Positions 15,905-24,843 of a stretch of 64,000 nt of DNA are shown here, in pieces. The position numbers and the translations under genes were made by a program. The stretch's first letter is position 1. Each line of letters starts with the position of its first letter. The notes beneath the pieces were generated by a model. That model did not search any database, had not been told where the DNA came from, and was given only the letters and a program-made list of their open reading frames with translations. The DNA lies in contig JBLWWJ010000003.1 in the NCBI GenBank assembly GCA_048268005.1, positions 62,001-126,000 of the forward strand, written 5' to 3'. This DNA is from Ancylomarina sp048268005 (GTDB lineage Bacteria > Bacteroidota > Bacteroidia > Bacteroidales > Marinifilaceae).

Positions 15905-16654
15905 TCAGTGTAGCTTATTCATATTTTCACTAGCAAGAACCTTCATCTGCGTTCTCATATTTTTAAAATCTGTGGCTACAGCCTGGCTCGATTTTGTTTC
16001 CGTATGTTGGTATTCCATATAAAGAACCATCAGAGAACCATCACCATTAAAGACACCCACCAGCAATGATATATCTTCTTCTTCATGCGCATTGCAATAA
16101 ACAATTAGCCCATCTCCCTCTGAATCGAAGACAAAGCGTTCATCCATATAGGCAAGTAAATCATCTGAGTATATCTCGAGAACTATTACCATTGCACAAA
16201 TTAAGGAATCTCCTTGGGTAAAAAAATAGGCAATGGTTGGAGCTTGATCAGAATATTCATCGTACTCAATAGAGCTCCCATAAGATTTATCAGGCTCTCC
16301 AGCTATTTCGATAAGATCGCTTTGTGATAAGCCCCAGTCTGTAATTGGGTCGGGATAGAGATTGTACCTTCCCATAACTTCAACGGGAACTTCTATAACA
16401 CGGTCGTGGCTCGATACCTCTACACGTGTTGTTCCAACCTTATTGGCAGTTAGCAGACCTGTTACAGATACATCGGCTAAATAGGTATTGGTGGCGAGGT
16501 AAGTTATATCGAAATCCGATACAGCATCAATCTGTATCACATCCTCAGGATATAAAGAAACTTCTGTTGTTTTAATAAAGAGTTCTTGTGGATCATCCTC
16601 ACTACAGGCGAAACACAATGAAGAAATAACGACAATGAATAATAGCTTTTTCAT
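15905..16654 (-). CDS. Lipoprotein with Ig-like (Big2-type) domain
   Basis: The start at 16654 gives MKKLLFIVVISSLCFACSEDD, a lipoprotein signal with the lipidated cysteine at C17; an alternative TTG three codons earlier is less likely. Residues 30-100 resemble a bacterial Ig-like fold of the Big2 type (VSLYPEDVIQIDAVS followed by GLLTANKVGTTRVEV). The C-terminal 150 residues are not recognised. The protein is probably anchored to the outer membrane. No operon partner is present: the gene is convergent with the methyltransferase and divergent from the AraC gene. Confidence 0.75.
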   Translation of the reverse strand: MKKLLFIVVISSLCFACSEDDPQELFIKTTEVSLYPEDVIQIDAVSDFDITYLATNTYLADVSVTGLLTANKVGTTRVEVSSHDRVIEVPVEVMGRYNLYPDPITDWGLSQSDLIEIAGEPDKSYGSSIEYDEYSDQAPTIAYFFTQGDSLICAMVIVLEIYSDDLLAYMDERFVFDSEGDGLIVYCNAHEEEDISLLVGVFNGDGSLMVLYMEYQHTETKSSQAVATDFKNMRTQMKVLASENMNKLH

Positions 16655-17169
16655 TATATTCAATTTAAAATGATTAATTATATCTGATCACTTTCTAATT
16701 ATCTGAATCTTATTTTCGTAAGCCCTATTAAACTGTCATATACCCTAAATATGATGACTACAACCGTACTCGTGTTATTCCTTTTACATATTTTAAAGGT
16801 TAACTACACACTTTTCTACACTTATGCCGTTAAAATTCCCGGTGAAAGTTCATACATTCTTAGTATAGAAAAACACAATCTTTAGTAAAGCTATAAAATT
16901 CCACCTAACATCCATACTGTCAAGCACATTAAGTTTCGTAAAACAGATGAAGCATGATATGTTATGAATTAAAATCAGAATGACCTCTAAACAGCCTATG
17001 GGGAAGTTTTTTTTGTAGCCTTAAAAGGATTTCGTTTAGGAGGGGATTCATCAGCCTTGAATCCCATTTATTAATAGGGAATACTGGTCGTTCTGTTTAT
17101 TTTATTTAAGTTTGGCTAGGCATCAATTTTCGAAAGACAGACCCTTTTAGTAATAGATAAAACTCCAGC
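16655..17169. other. 515-bp divergent regulatory gap
   Basis: The gap separates the lipoprotein (minus) from the AraC regulator (plus). It contains an AT-rich stretch and a clear hairpin at 17043-17065 (GGGATTCA with TGAATCCC), about 105 bases before the regulator start. The hairpin could be a leader structure or regulator site. No gene is seen. Confidence 0.4.
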
Positions 17170-17967
17170 TTGATAGACGTACAAAAATACAAGTCACCTG
17201 AAAATGAATCTCTTTTAAAAGGGGCTCATCTTATTATTTGGACGACACAGGCTAAGGGGACTATTAAGATTGATAACAAATCCTTTGATATTGGTCCGGG
17301 CAATATCATTACCGTTGGAAGCAGGCAAAGGCTTGAGTTTGTATCTGGTACTATTGAAGGCTATGCCATCTCCTTTGAAGATGCTGATTTTCCAAAATCA
17401 TCCATCGACTCGGTTTGTCGCATTGTCTTGCTTTACAACTATTTTAATATCAAAAACCAGCTGATTATTTCGGAAGAGCAAAAACAGGAGTTTGAACAAT
17501 TTATCATACTCATGTATAATGAGGCTGCTGCAAAACAAGAGAATAAAATCAATCCCGTTTTATCCCTATTGCTACAAACTTTGGTACTAAAAATGGAGCA
17601 AGTCATCCGAAAAGATATACCAGCTGATGCACCTAAAAACAATATAGAAGAAAAACTACTGATGGACTTCCTCGAACTACTGGAAGCGAATTACAGCAGC
17701 AAGCATAAGGTGATCGAATATGCCGAACTCATGTCCATCTCATCGAGGAAACTCAACGATATGATTAAATTTTATTTTGGCATCAGCGTTAAGGAACTTA
17801 TCAGCACCAAGCTTTATATCGAGATAGCCCGTAAATTACAATTCTCATCCGAGTCAGTGAAGGAGATTGCCTACGAGATGGGCTTTAGTTCACCCTATCA
17901 CCTCTCCCATTTTTTCTCTCAAACCAAAGGTCTTTCGCCTCAGGCCTACCGCGATCTCGTCAAATAA
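17170..17967 (+). CDS. AraC-family transcriptional regulator with TTG start
   Basis: A cupin-like N-terminal sensor (IKIDNKSFDIGPGNIITVGSR) is followed at residues 165-265 by a double helix-turn-helix with the signature ISVKELISTKLYIEIARKLQ and EIAYEMGFSSPYHLSHFFSQ, then KGLSPQAYRD. The frame is closed 10 bases upstream and no in-frame ATG occurs before about residue 128, so the gene must begin at TTG 17170 (or another non-ATG codon near it). Such regulators bind DNA as ligand-controlled activators. It lies 110 bases upstream of the membrane protein/DsbA pair in the same orientation and is their likely controller; this is inference. Confidence 0.85.
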   Translation: MIDVQKYKSPENESLLKGAHLIIWTTQAKGTIKIDNKSFDIGPGNIITVGSRQRLEFVSGTIEGYAISFEDADFPKSSIDSVCRIVLLYNYFNIKNQLIISEEQKQEFEQFIILMYNEAAAKQENKINPVLSLLLQTLVLKMEQVIRKDIPADAPKNNIEEKLLMDFLELLEANYSSKHKVIEYAELMSISSRKLNDMIKFYFGISVKELISTKLYIEIARKLQFSSESVKEIAYEMGFSSPYHLSHFFSQTKGLSPQAYRDLVK

Positions 17968-18077
17968 TGGCGATTTACACATTTCTGTATCCTAATTACA
18001 CTTTTTGACATTTTACAGTCTTTGCCGGCAGGCTAAGTTTGTGATATAAATTTTTCACAACATGTAAAACAAATAAA

Positions 18078-18488
18078 ATGACAAATATGAAAAGTAATTT
18101 AATACACGGTGCTTTAGCTGGTTTATTGGCAGGTTTGGTTTCAATTGCCTACCAAATGGTCTATTCAACAAATATGCTTGTCGATTTCTCGGCCATTGCC
18201 ATGCCCCTTATGATTCTTATCAGTACAATTCTGGGAACGGTAATAGCCTCTTTGGGTTATTGGTTTTTAAAACGAATGAATTGGTTTGGTTCGAAAACGG
18301 ATCTGGTCTATTCACTACTCTTTTTTGCCTTATCCTTTCTTTCAATTTACGGCACTTTTGGTGCACCACTACCTGAGGGAAGCTCGCATCCTGAATTATT
18401 TGCAGGCCTGGTTATTCCCATGCACTTTTTCCCTATGATGCTTTGGTTAATGGTGAAGCCCGTATTTGACGAAAAGACAGCTAAATGA
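18078..18488 (+). CDS. Four-TM membrane protein
   Basis: A 136-residue protein with four hydrophobic segments (about 8-27, 37-60, 76-95 and 108-127) and short polar loops; small residues dominate the first helix (GALAGLLAGLVSIAYQ). No catalytic residues are evident. The stop overlaps the next start (ATGA), so it is translationally coupled to the DsbA-like protein. Together with the upstream AraC gene this looks like a small regulated unit. The family is not recognised. Confidence 0.7.
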   Translation: MTNMKSNLIHGALAGLLAGLVSIAYQMVYSTNMLVDFSAIAMPLMILISTILGTVIASLGYWFLKRMNWFGSKTDLVYSLLFFALSFLSIYGTFGAPLPEGSSHPELFAGLVIPMHFFPMMLWLMVKPVFDEKTAK

Positions 18489-19222
18489 AAACGTTTATCC
18501 TGGCAGTCGTGATTTTGATGCAGATCAACTCATCCTATTCACAAAATTGGAAAGAAAGAGAGGAAAACATGAAAAATACAGATGAAAATTCAACAATACG
18601 CATCGAATTTTACCACGATGTTTTGTGCGCCTGGTGCTACGCCTTGTCGCCACGTATCAGAAAATTAAGTGAGCAGTATCCCAATGTGCAGGTCTCCCAT
18701 CGTAGTTTCACCCTATCGCCTACAAAGGAACGAATCAGTGAAATGTTTGGTTCAAAGGCGGAAGGGAAACGTCAAATCATGGAACATTGGCGAGCTGCCA
18801 ATATCAATGATGATGCGCATCGCATTAATACCGATTTGATGGCTAATAAGGAATTTGATTACCCCTATTCGATGCCAGCAGCTATGGCTTGTAAGGCTGC
18901 TGAATTTCAGAGAGGTCAGGAAGGGCATTGGGATTATTTCGATGCCGTGCAAAAGGCGCATCTAACTGATTGTTTAAATATCAATGAGCCTGAGATTCTG
19001 CTCGATGTTGCCAGATCTTTAAAGCTTGATATGGCGCAATTCAAAAACGATTTCACCAGCCGAAAAGCAAAGGACGAGGTGGAATCAGATATGAGAAAGG
19101 CTCAGGAGATGGGCGTTAGAAGCGTCCCATCAATTGTGATAAACGGTCATATGCTGATTAGTGGAGCTCTTAAATATTCCAAACTTGAAGAAGCCCTTGA
19201 GAAAATCATGCAGGCAAACTAA
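18485..19222 (+). CDS. DsbA-family (FrnE-like) thiol oxidoreductase
   Basis: A probable signal peptide (MKTFILAVVILMQINSSYSQ) is followed by a thioredoxin-fold domain with the active-site motif CAWC at C48-C51 and the long helical insert typical of FrnE/2-hydroxychromene isomerase-like DsbA proteins. The cis-proline region is VRSVPSIVINGHMLISGA. FrnE-like proteins are often cytoplasmic, so a signal peptide here is notable and would place it in the periplasm. An internal ATG at codon 29 could give a leaderless form. The start codon lies within the stop of the preceding gene (ATGA overlap), so the two are translated together. Confidence 0.85.
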   Translation: MKTFILAVVILMQINSSYSQNWKEREENMKNTDENSTIRIEFYHDVLCAWCYALSPRIRKLSEQYPNVQVSHRSFTLSPTKERISEMFGSKAEGKRQIMEHWRAANINDDAHRINTDLMANKEFDYPYSMPAAMACKAAEFQRGQEGHWDYFDAVQKAHLTDCLNINEPEILLDVARSLKLDMAQFKNDFTSRKAKDEVESDMRKAQEMGVRSVPSIVINGHMLISGALKYSKLEEALEKIMQAN

Positions 19223-19248
19223 AGCAAGTACATCAAGTCAATAATATA

Positions 19249-19285
19249 AACACCTCTCAAACCAATGTTTGGGAGGTGTTTTTTT
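19249..19285 (+). terminator. Terminator after the DsbA-like gene
   Basis: AACACCTC pairs with GAGGTGTT, extended inward by CAAAC/GTTTG, and a T-run of seven follows (two of them pairing). It lies 27 bases past the stop codon. Confidence 0.85.
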
Positions 19286-19343
19286 GGTAAAAACCTGATT
19301 TATTTAATGTCTTTGCAAAAGATTACTTTATTGATCACCCTAA

Positions 19344-19793
19344 TTAGGACAGTCTGTATTTTTCTTTTTTTACCAATAACAAAAACAGGCCAGCACCTAT
19401 AAGTAAAGCCACCACATGAGCTACCGTTGTTAGCATTGGGAATGTCATGAAGTAATACAATATTCCCCCAACTCCCATCAAAATGGAGAATAGCATCAGG
19501 CCATTTTTCTTGGCTGGTTTAAGGCCTCTCCTTTTAAAATCAATAAGCAGGTAACCTGTCATGGCACACCAAATTACCGAAACACCAACAACCCCAAGCA
19601 AAAACCAAAGCAAAACCTGTATAAGGCTTACAATACATAAAGCCAGTACCCAGGCTCTATTGTTTGTTCTTCTCACTGTTTCTATACAGTAGGGTAATAC
19701 ACTTATGGCGATTAAAAAATAATTTATTAGCATATGCAAGGCGGAACCATTATAGCTAAGTCCATTTTCAATTGTTGATATCCATTCGTTCAT
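19344..19793 (-). CDS. Small multi-pass membrane protein
   Basis: A 149-residue protein with four predicted membrane helices (about 20-36, 47-81, 97-116 and 121-141) and a basic loop (DFKRRGLKPAKKNG) expected on the cytoplasmic side. No conserved functional motif is recognised. It is convergent with the DsbA-like gene and shares no operon partner. Confidence 0.65.
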   Translation of the reverse strand: MNEWISTIENGLSYNGSALHMLINYFLIAISVLPYCIETVRRTNNRAWVLALCIVSLIQVLLWFLLGVVGVSVIWCAMTGYLLIDFKRRGLKPAKKNGLMLFSILMGVGGILYYFMTFPMLTTVAHVVALLIGAGLFLLLVKKEKYRLS

Positions 19794-20222
19794 TCTGAGA
19801 CTTTTTAGAGATTATTCCTTATATATTGAGACATTTCTGCTCTTTTTCTTATACAAAATGAAATCCTTCAGCTTCTTATCATAAACTAAAGTTAATTAAA
19901 ATTAGAAAGGATACTAATTTCATAAGGCGAATAAAAATTGATCCGGATTATCCATTGCCACTGCAATTTTAATTACGCTTATCAAGCCTGCAAAGAAAAC
20001 GCAACAGCACCGTATGGACATGCCATGGGTCTCCCAACTAAGCTAAGCTTACAAAAAAGAATCCATCTTCTTTTTATTTTTTCCTTACTGCACAATTTCT
20101 TAATTTTATTCATCTATCACACTGGGCCCCCACTCTCTCAGATCTTGTCCCTCGCGACATTACCATTACGACAGTCATAAGTAATCCTGTTTGCAAATAT
20201 TTGCAAAACTCAAATCACTCCC
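19794..20222. other. 429-bp gap, no gene recognised
   Basis: The gap lies between divergently transcribed genes and must hold both promoters. An 80-codon open frame at 19938-20180 lacks any domain or signal and is considered noise. No hairpin or known regulatory motif was noticed. Confidence 0.4.
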
Positions 20223-20918
20223 ATGAAACGAATTTTAAGTTTGCTGATTGCACTCGCTCTCAGCACAACATTGGCCATATCGCAAGATTGCACTCTTTAC
20301 ATACCGGGCGAGATCGGCACCGAACTGCATTACCAAATCACCAATGGTAAAGGCAAAATTGAAGGCAAGTACATCCATAAAATGATTTCGAAAAAAGAAT
20401 CAAATGGTCAAACGAGCTTTGAAATGCTTCAAACCTTTATGGACCCCCAATCGCCCGAAGATATCCTGATGCAAGACACCATTCACTTTCGATGCAAAGA
20501 CAATGCATTCTATATCGATATGGATCAATTCCTCAATAAAAACCAAATGGAAGCTTTTGAAGGGATGGAGGTAAAAGTAGTAAGCGAAGATTTAATGTAC
20601 CCTCCTGTACTTTCGCCGGGCATGACTCTTAAGGATGGTTCCATCAAAATAGAAATGACAGGCGGTATGATGAATATGAACATGACCACCAATATTATTA
20701 ACCGAAAGGTGGAAGTTCATGAAACTATTTCGACACCTGCAGGTGATTTTAAATGCTATAAAGTGTCTGAAGACATAGAGAGTAAGATGGCTTTTGTAAA
20801 CACAAAAATTCACAATATTGCATGGATTGCCAAAGACATTGGGACCATACGCAGCGAAAGCTACAACAAAAAAGGTAAGCTTAATGAAGTTACCTTACTC
20901 GTGAAAATAGTGAAGTAA
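20223..20918 (+). CDS. Secreted DUF3108-like protein
   Basis: A 231-residue protein with a clear signal peptide (MKRILSLLIALALSTTLAISQ). The rest is beta-rich, with a C-terminal motif TPAGDFKCYKVSED and an IAWIAKDIGTIRSE segment that resembles the beta-barrel-like DUF3108/TapB group of periplasmic proteins. A methionine-rich patch (TGGMMNMNMTTN) lies in the middle. No catalytic residues are seen. It is followed by a terminator and stands alone. The family assignment is by overall pattern only. Confidence 0.65.
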   Translation: MKRILSLLIALALSTTLAISQDCTLYIPGEIGTELHYQITNGKGKIEGKYIHKMISKKESNGQTSFEMLQTFMDPQSPEDILMQDTIHFRCKDNAFYIDMDQFLNKNQMEAFEGMEVKVVSEDLMYPPVLSPGMTLKDGSIKIEMTGGMMNMNMTTNIINRKVEVHETISTPAGDFKCYKVSEDIESKMAFVNTKIHNIAWIAKDIGTIRSESYNKKGKLNEVTLLVKIVK

Positions 20919-20942
20919 TCCTGTCCTATTCAATTTTTAACT

Positions 20943-20975
20943 CCCCCTCCTGAGTCCGCTTTGGAGGGATTTTTT
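20943..20975 (+). terminator. Terminator after the secreted protein
   Basis: CCCTCC pairs with GGAGGG around a 12-base loop and is followed by ATTTTTT. Confidence 0.75.
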
Positions 20976-21070
20976 ATGGCTAGGAAGTGGCTCCTCATCT
21001 GGGCAATCTCATCTTAATTAAACAACTTATCCAAAAAAAATAGAGTCGAAGCTTCATCATCAGCTTCTCT

Positions 21071-21150
21071 GGGCTAAGTTTCCAATTCAAGCCGGTCGGT
21101 CAAAATAATCTTGATTTACCAATGACTTGGGTGTAACTTCTATACTCTTT
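21071..21150 (+). promoter_or_regulatory. Shared upstream module, copy A
   Basis: This block aligns base for base over most of its length with 22268-22350, upstream of the next gene. Common words are GGGC, TTTCCAATT, GTCAAA, TTGA, AATGAC and TGTAACTT in the same order and nearly the same spacing. AATGAC and TGTAAC recur 11 bases apart, like a direct-repeat binding site. It ends about 50 bases before the metalloprotease start. Confidence 0.5.
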
Positions 21151-21200
21151 CAGAACAAGTAGGTATACAAGCGCTCATTTCCAATTAAAAACACACGCAA

Positions 21201-22115
21201 ATGAAATCAAAGATTAGCTTATTACTATGCGTATTTCTGATCACGCTCCTTTCTTGTGAGAATAACAGCTCCGAGAAACAAAACCCGGTGGATGCAGAAC
21301 CCATTTTCATGGATCTTTCATCTTACTACTCTCGCTCCAAACTTAAATCAGCCCCTGGCGAAGGGGTACCTGAAAACCTGCGTGTTTTTAAAGCCGAGTA
21401 CCTGACCATAGGTGAGTCGGGTAAAATAGGACGAACCCTTTTCTTTTCTCATACCGGCAATAAGAAACTGCTTGCTGATTTTGTTCCGGAGCTTGCACTC
21501 GACGGCACCGCCGATATTTCCTATTATATCGATGAAAACAGACCTTGCCTCGATCTCCCTTTAGATATTACCACGCCGTCCATTCAAAGAGCCATGGCAA
21601 CATGGGATGACCTGAGCTGCTCCAACCTGGGCATGCATCAACTTCCTTATAATGGTGGCAAAACAGGCTTTGTATCAGCCTTACTTGGCTATGGCGGCAG
21701 CTTCAATTATTTTGGAGATGTGACTCACTGCGGGTGGTTAGCACCTGATTTTTTCGACTTACTGGATGTAAATGGCGGCTCATTTATTCTGGCTGTCACC
21801 TTCACCATTATTTTCGACGGTGATTACGATAGAAATCGGAAAGCCGATGTCGCCTGGCGCGAAATTTACTACAACAATGGTTTTAGTTGGAGAATTGAAG
21901 ATCATTACGACGTTGAAACCATTGCTTTGCATGAAGCAGGTCATGGCCTAAGTCAGGGCCACTTTGGTAAAGCTTTTTTAGACGCAGGTACAGGAAAAAT
22001 TCACTTCAGCCCGCGATCGGTTATGAATGCCACCTACTCTGGCATACAAACAAGCATAGAAAAAACAGATCATGCAGGTCATTGTAGCATTTGGGCAAAT
22101 TGGCCAATGAACTAA
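21201..22115 (+). CDS. Metzincin-like zinc metalloprotease lipoprotein
   Basis: The signal MKSKISLLLCVFLITLLSC ends in a lipobox cysteine at C19. The zinc site is HEAGHGLSQGH at 244-254, matching the metzincin HExxHxxGxxH except that the usual glycine is serine. A methionine turn follows at SVMN (M275), as in matrixins. The prodomain-like region holds a cysteine pair that might act in latency or disulfide bonding. The protein is probably an outer-membrane-attached secreted protease. Its upstream region is homologous to that of the next gene, suggesting common control. Whether the Gly-to-Ser change affects activity is unknown. Confidence 0.8.
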   Translation: MKSKISLLLCVFLITLLSCENNSSEKQNPVDAEPIFMDLSSYYSRSKLKSAPGEGVPENLRVFKAEYLTIGESGKIGRTLFFSHTGNKKLLADFVPELALDGTADISYYIDENRPCLDLPLDITTPSIQRAMATWDDLSCSNLGMHQLPYNGGKTGFVSALLGYGGSFNYFGDVTHCGWLAPDFFDLLDVNGGSFILAVTFTIIFDGDYDRNRKADVAWREIYYNNGFSWRIEDHYDVETIALHEAGHGLSQGHFGKAFLDAGTGKIHFSPRSVMNATYSGIQTSIEKTDHAGHCSIWANWPMN

Positions 22116-22630
22116 GTCATGTTTTTATGAATAATACAGTGACTTGCTTATAAATCGGCTATTCATATTTAATAATCAAGTTCAAAAAACAGGTTTTTGA
22201 CATATTTGAGAGATCGGCTCATTTAACAAATTAAAATAGTCGAAAAATTTAGTCAACGGATATGCTTGGGCAGCTTTCCAATTTTAGTCTGCCTGTCAAA
22301 GATCCATTGACTTGTTAATGACGATTATGTAACTTATTATTTCCATATAATCATTCAGACAACTAAACTATATATATAACAATAATAAGGACCTGATTTT
22401 GTCATTGGGGAATTGTTAAAACAGACCTTGTTATTCTAGAGTAAAAAATCCTCTAAGCAACAGCTAAGAAGGTGCTTTCAACCCCCATCAATTCAAAAAA
22501 AACGCTCTTTCAATTCTTACTCTTGCAGAGTTTATGGTAAGAATAGCCTCATCTACAGCGAGTAGAACATACCTATCAAATACGATAGGTAGAAAAAAAT
22601 TATAAATCATCTTTAAAACAAATTACAATC
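22116..22630. other. 515-bp gap: shared module and long leader
   Basis: The region contains module B (22268-22350), then about 280 bases without a gene up to the next start. That leader ends with a hairpin at 22571-22590 (ACCTATC with GATAGGT) 40 bases before the ATG. Copy A sits only about 50 bases from its gene, so this leader is unusually long and may have a regulatory role. Confidence 0.45.
22268..22350 (+). promoter_or_regulatory. Shared upstream module, copy B
   Basis: Homologous to 21071-21150, with GGGC, TTTCCAATTTTAG, CTGTCAAAGAT, ATTGACTTG, TTAATGAC and ATGTAACTTAT in collinear order. Conservation between two non-coding regions of unrelated genes points to a shared regulator or promoter. 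Confidence 0.5.
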
Positions 22631-24334
22631 ATGAAAAAACTGAACTATTTTAATCTGCGATTTGCAGTCATTGTCGCTTTAATGTTCGCATTTGCAGCCT
22701 GTGATAAAACGGAGACTGATCTGTTGTTGGAGGAAGAAGCAATCACTCAAATACGTTCTGTTAAAACCGGGCAAACTGATCCTTGCAAAATGGAAGAATC
22801 CTTTATGGAACTGTATACAAAGGATCATGTTGATGTTGGGCATGTCAGTATTACAAACGACGGTGACTATCTGTATGTGACTTATTTTGTTGATGAAGGA
22901 TGGAACCTTAAAAAAACCTGTCTGTACATTGGGACAAAAGAAGGTATTCCATTGAAGGATGATGGTTCTCCTGACAATAGCAAGTTTCCTTACAAAGATA
23001 AGTTTGACCTGCCAACCACAAGTTTCGAATACATGATTCCTATTGAAGAAGGTGACGACTGCTATGTGGTTCTTGCCTGCGCTAAAGTAAACAACTGCGA
23101 TGATCGGGATTGTGGCGAATGTGATGGTAAAGCTACTCAGCTAACATTGAGATATGATGGAGCAAGCGGAGCTCAAATTACTGTAGAACAGAAAAAGGAT
23201 AATGTTGTTGTATTTGATGACTTCGTAGAAGCTAATGAAGAATTCACTTTTGTTGGTACTGATAAGAAAGGTACACTGGGCACTGAAATTATCGTAAAAG
23301 TAGATGGTAAAGTAAATACCAAGATACATACCTCTTGTTCTGAGCCTCTTTATATCGGCCTTGTGAAAGGTGATTTTACCATTGTAGACGGATACAGTCG
23401 AAATGGTGGTCAGTTTTGCGAGTCGGACAACCCACCTGGAGATGACAGAGATTGTGGGGATTGCGAAGGTAAGGTCACTAATTTGACCATGACTTATGAT
23501 GGTGATACAGATGCTTTAATTACGGTGAAACAAAAGAAAGACAATGTGATTGTGTTTAATGAAATTGTTGAGGCAGGTGATGAGTTTTCATTTGTTGGTG
23601 CAGATAAAAAAGGCACACTAAGTACCGAAATATATCTAAGTGTTGATAATGAACTAAACGCATCCATTCATACTTCTTGTTCCGAACCAATTTACATTGG
23701 CATGTCAGTTGGAGATTTTACAATTGTTGATGGCTATAGTCGAAATGGTGGTAAGCTTTGCAGAAACAATTCCGAAGGATCCAGGACTAAGCATAAAGAG
23801 CATCGTGATGATGATGACGACGATGATGATGAAGAAAAATGCAAAGACAAGGTGGTCTGGGCTGATGGCGGCATGATGTTCAAAGATTATTTTGATACCC
23901 GAAAGTGGGGATATCTGGGTGAGTATTGTCTTGAAGATTGTGAGTTAGTCATTGCTTTCAAATCATATATGACAGAAGATTGGGCTGTTACCTCTGGCGG
24001 ACCAGGTAATATTGGTTTTATAGCCTATTATAACTTTGCTCCTGATTATGTGGGAAATAAAGTCTATTATAACACAGATTATCTTAATTCAACTACCGAT
24101 ACCCCTGTTGGAAATATAATCGTATCAGATATAGATAATGATGGCCTTTGGGAAGTTACCATAGATAATAGCGACCGACCTGATTTAAAATTCAAACTTG
24201 GTGATGGTGATGGCCTTGGTGCTTTCCTATTTGTTGGAACATTAGAGGATTATCATACCAATTTCAAATTATATCCATATAAGCTATGGAATGATGCTGA
24301 GGTTGATACACTCATTTTCGAACTAGATTTCTAA
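22631..24334 (+). CDS. Lipoprotein with two tandem beta-domains and an acidic linker
   Basis: The signal is MKKLNYFNLRFAVIVALMFAFAAC with the lipobox cysteine at C24. Two homologous domains of about 110 residues follow, each beginning with DCG[ED]C[DE]GK and ending with FTIVDGYSRNGG and a cysteine; shared inner words are QKKDNV, VGADKKGTL and IHTSCSEP. They resemble the DUF7467-type extracellular domain as I remember it. An acidic linker rich in aspartate (HRDDDDDDDDEEKC) leads to a C-terminal aromatic domain. Eight or more cysteines suggest disulfides. It is probably a surface protein; no enzymatic motif is seen. Confidence 0.75.
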   Translation: MKKLNYFNLRFAVIVALMFAFAACDKTETDLLLEEEAITQIRSVKTGQTDPCKMEESFMELYTKDHVDVGHVSITNDGDYLYVTYFVDEGWNLKKTCLYIGTKEGIPLKDDGSPDNSKFPYKDKFDLPTTSFEYMIPIEEGDDCYVVLACAKVNNCDDRDCGECDGKATQLTLRYDGASGAQITVEQKKDNVVVFDDFVEANEEFTFVGTDKKGTLGTEIIVKVDGKVNTKIHTSCSEPLYIGLVKGDFTIVDGYSRNGGQFCESDNPPGDDRDCGDCEGKVTNLTMTYDGDTDALITVKQKKDNVIVFNEIVEAGDEFSFVGADKKGTLSTEIYLSVDNELNASIHTSCSEPIYIGMSVGDFTIVDGYSRNGGKLCRNNSEGSRTKHKEHRDDDDDDDDEEKCKDKVVWADGGMMFKDYFDTRKWGYLGEYCLEDCELVIAFKSYMTEDWAVTSGGPGNIGFIAYYNFAPDYVGNKVYYNTDYLNSTTDTPVGNIIVSDIDNDGLWEVTIDNSDRPDLKFKLGDGDGLGAFLFVGTLEDYHTNFKLYPYKLWNDAEVDTLIFELDF

Positions 24335-24489
24335 ACTATATTTAAGAATTTTAAAATGAGAAGGGTGCCTTATATGAGCTATAAGGCACCTTTTTTATAT
24401 CAATCTTGTACAAAGATTCACTATGATACATACTGGTCGCATGAAGTATTCCTTGACACTGAAAAAATAAAATCTTTGAGATTTAAAAC

Positions 24490-24523
24490 AAAAAATCCTC
24501 CTGAGCAGTCGCTTAGGAGGATT
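24490..24523 (-). terminator. Terminator downstream of tRNA-Arg
   Basis: On the minus strand AATCCTCCT pairs with AGGAGGATT and T residues follow. It lies just past the tRNA 3' end at 24529. Confidence 0.8.
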
Positions 24524-24528
24524 TCCTT

Positions 24529-24603
24529 TGGTAGCCCCAACAGGACTCGAACCTGTATCTAGTGTTTAGGAAACACTTGTTCTATCCCTTGAACTATGGG
24601 GCC
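24529..24603 (-). tRNA. tRNA-Arg (anticodon CCT)
   Basis: The minus strand folds as a full cloverleaf. The acceptor GGCCCCA pairs with TGGGGCT, the anticodon stem AGTGT/ACACT encloses TTCCTAA (anticodon CCT, reading AGG), and the T arm is ACAGG-TTCGAGT-CCTGT. The 3' CCA appears to be encoded. Confidence 0.95.
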
Positions 24604-24843
24604 AATGCGAAACAAAAGTATTTAAATCTGATTAATTAACAAAACAAAAATGAACTAGAGAAAAGATCTCAGCCTATTATTAATACGAAAGATTAAAAAG
24701 AGAGAAAAATAAATCGTGCCACTAATATTGCATTATATTAAACATATTTAGTAGATTTGATATAGTCACATAAACTAAAATGAATTTACCTATTTCAAGG
24801 CTTATTCATTCTATAACAGAATAAGTCTATAATTCTCAAACAG

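Noticed and set aside
19938..20180. 80-codon ORF between the membrane protein and the DUF3108-like gene
   Set aside because: No signal, domain or start context; composition like the surrounding intergenic DNA.
24356..24562. 68-codon ORF overlapping the tRNA-Arg
   Set aside because: It runs into the antisense of the tRNA, has no family features, and covers a terminator.
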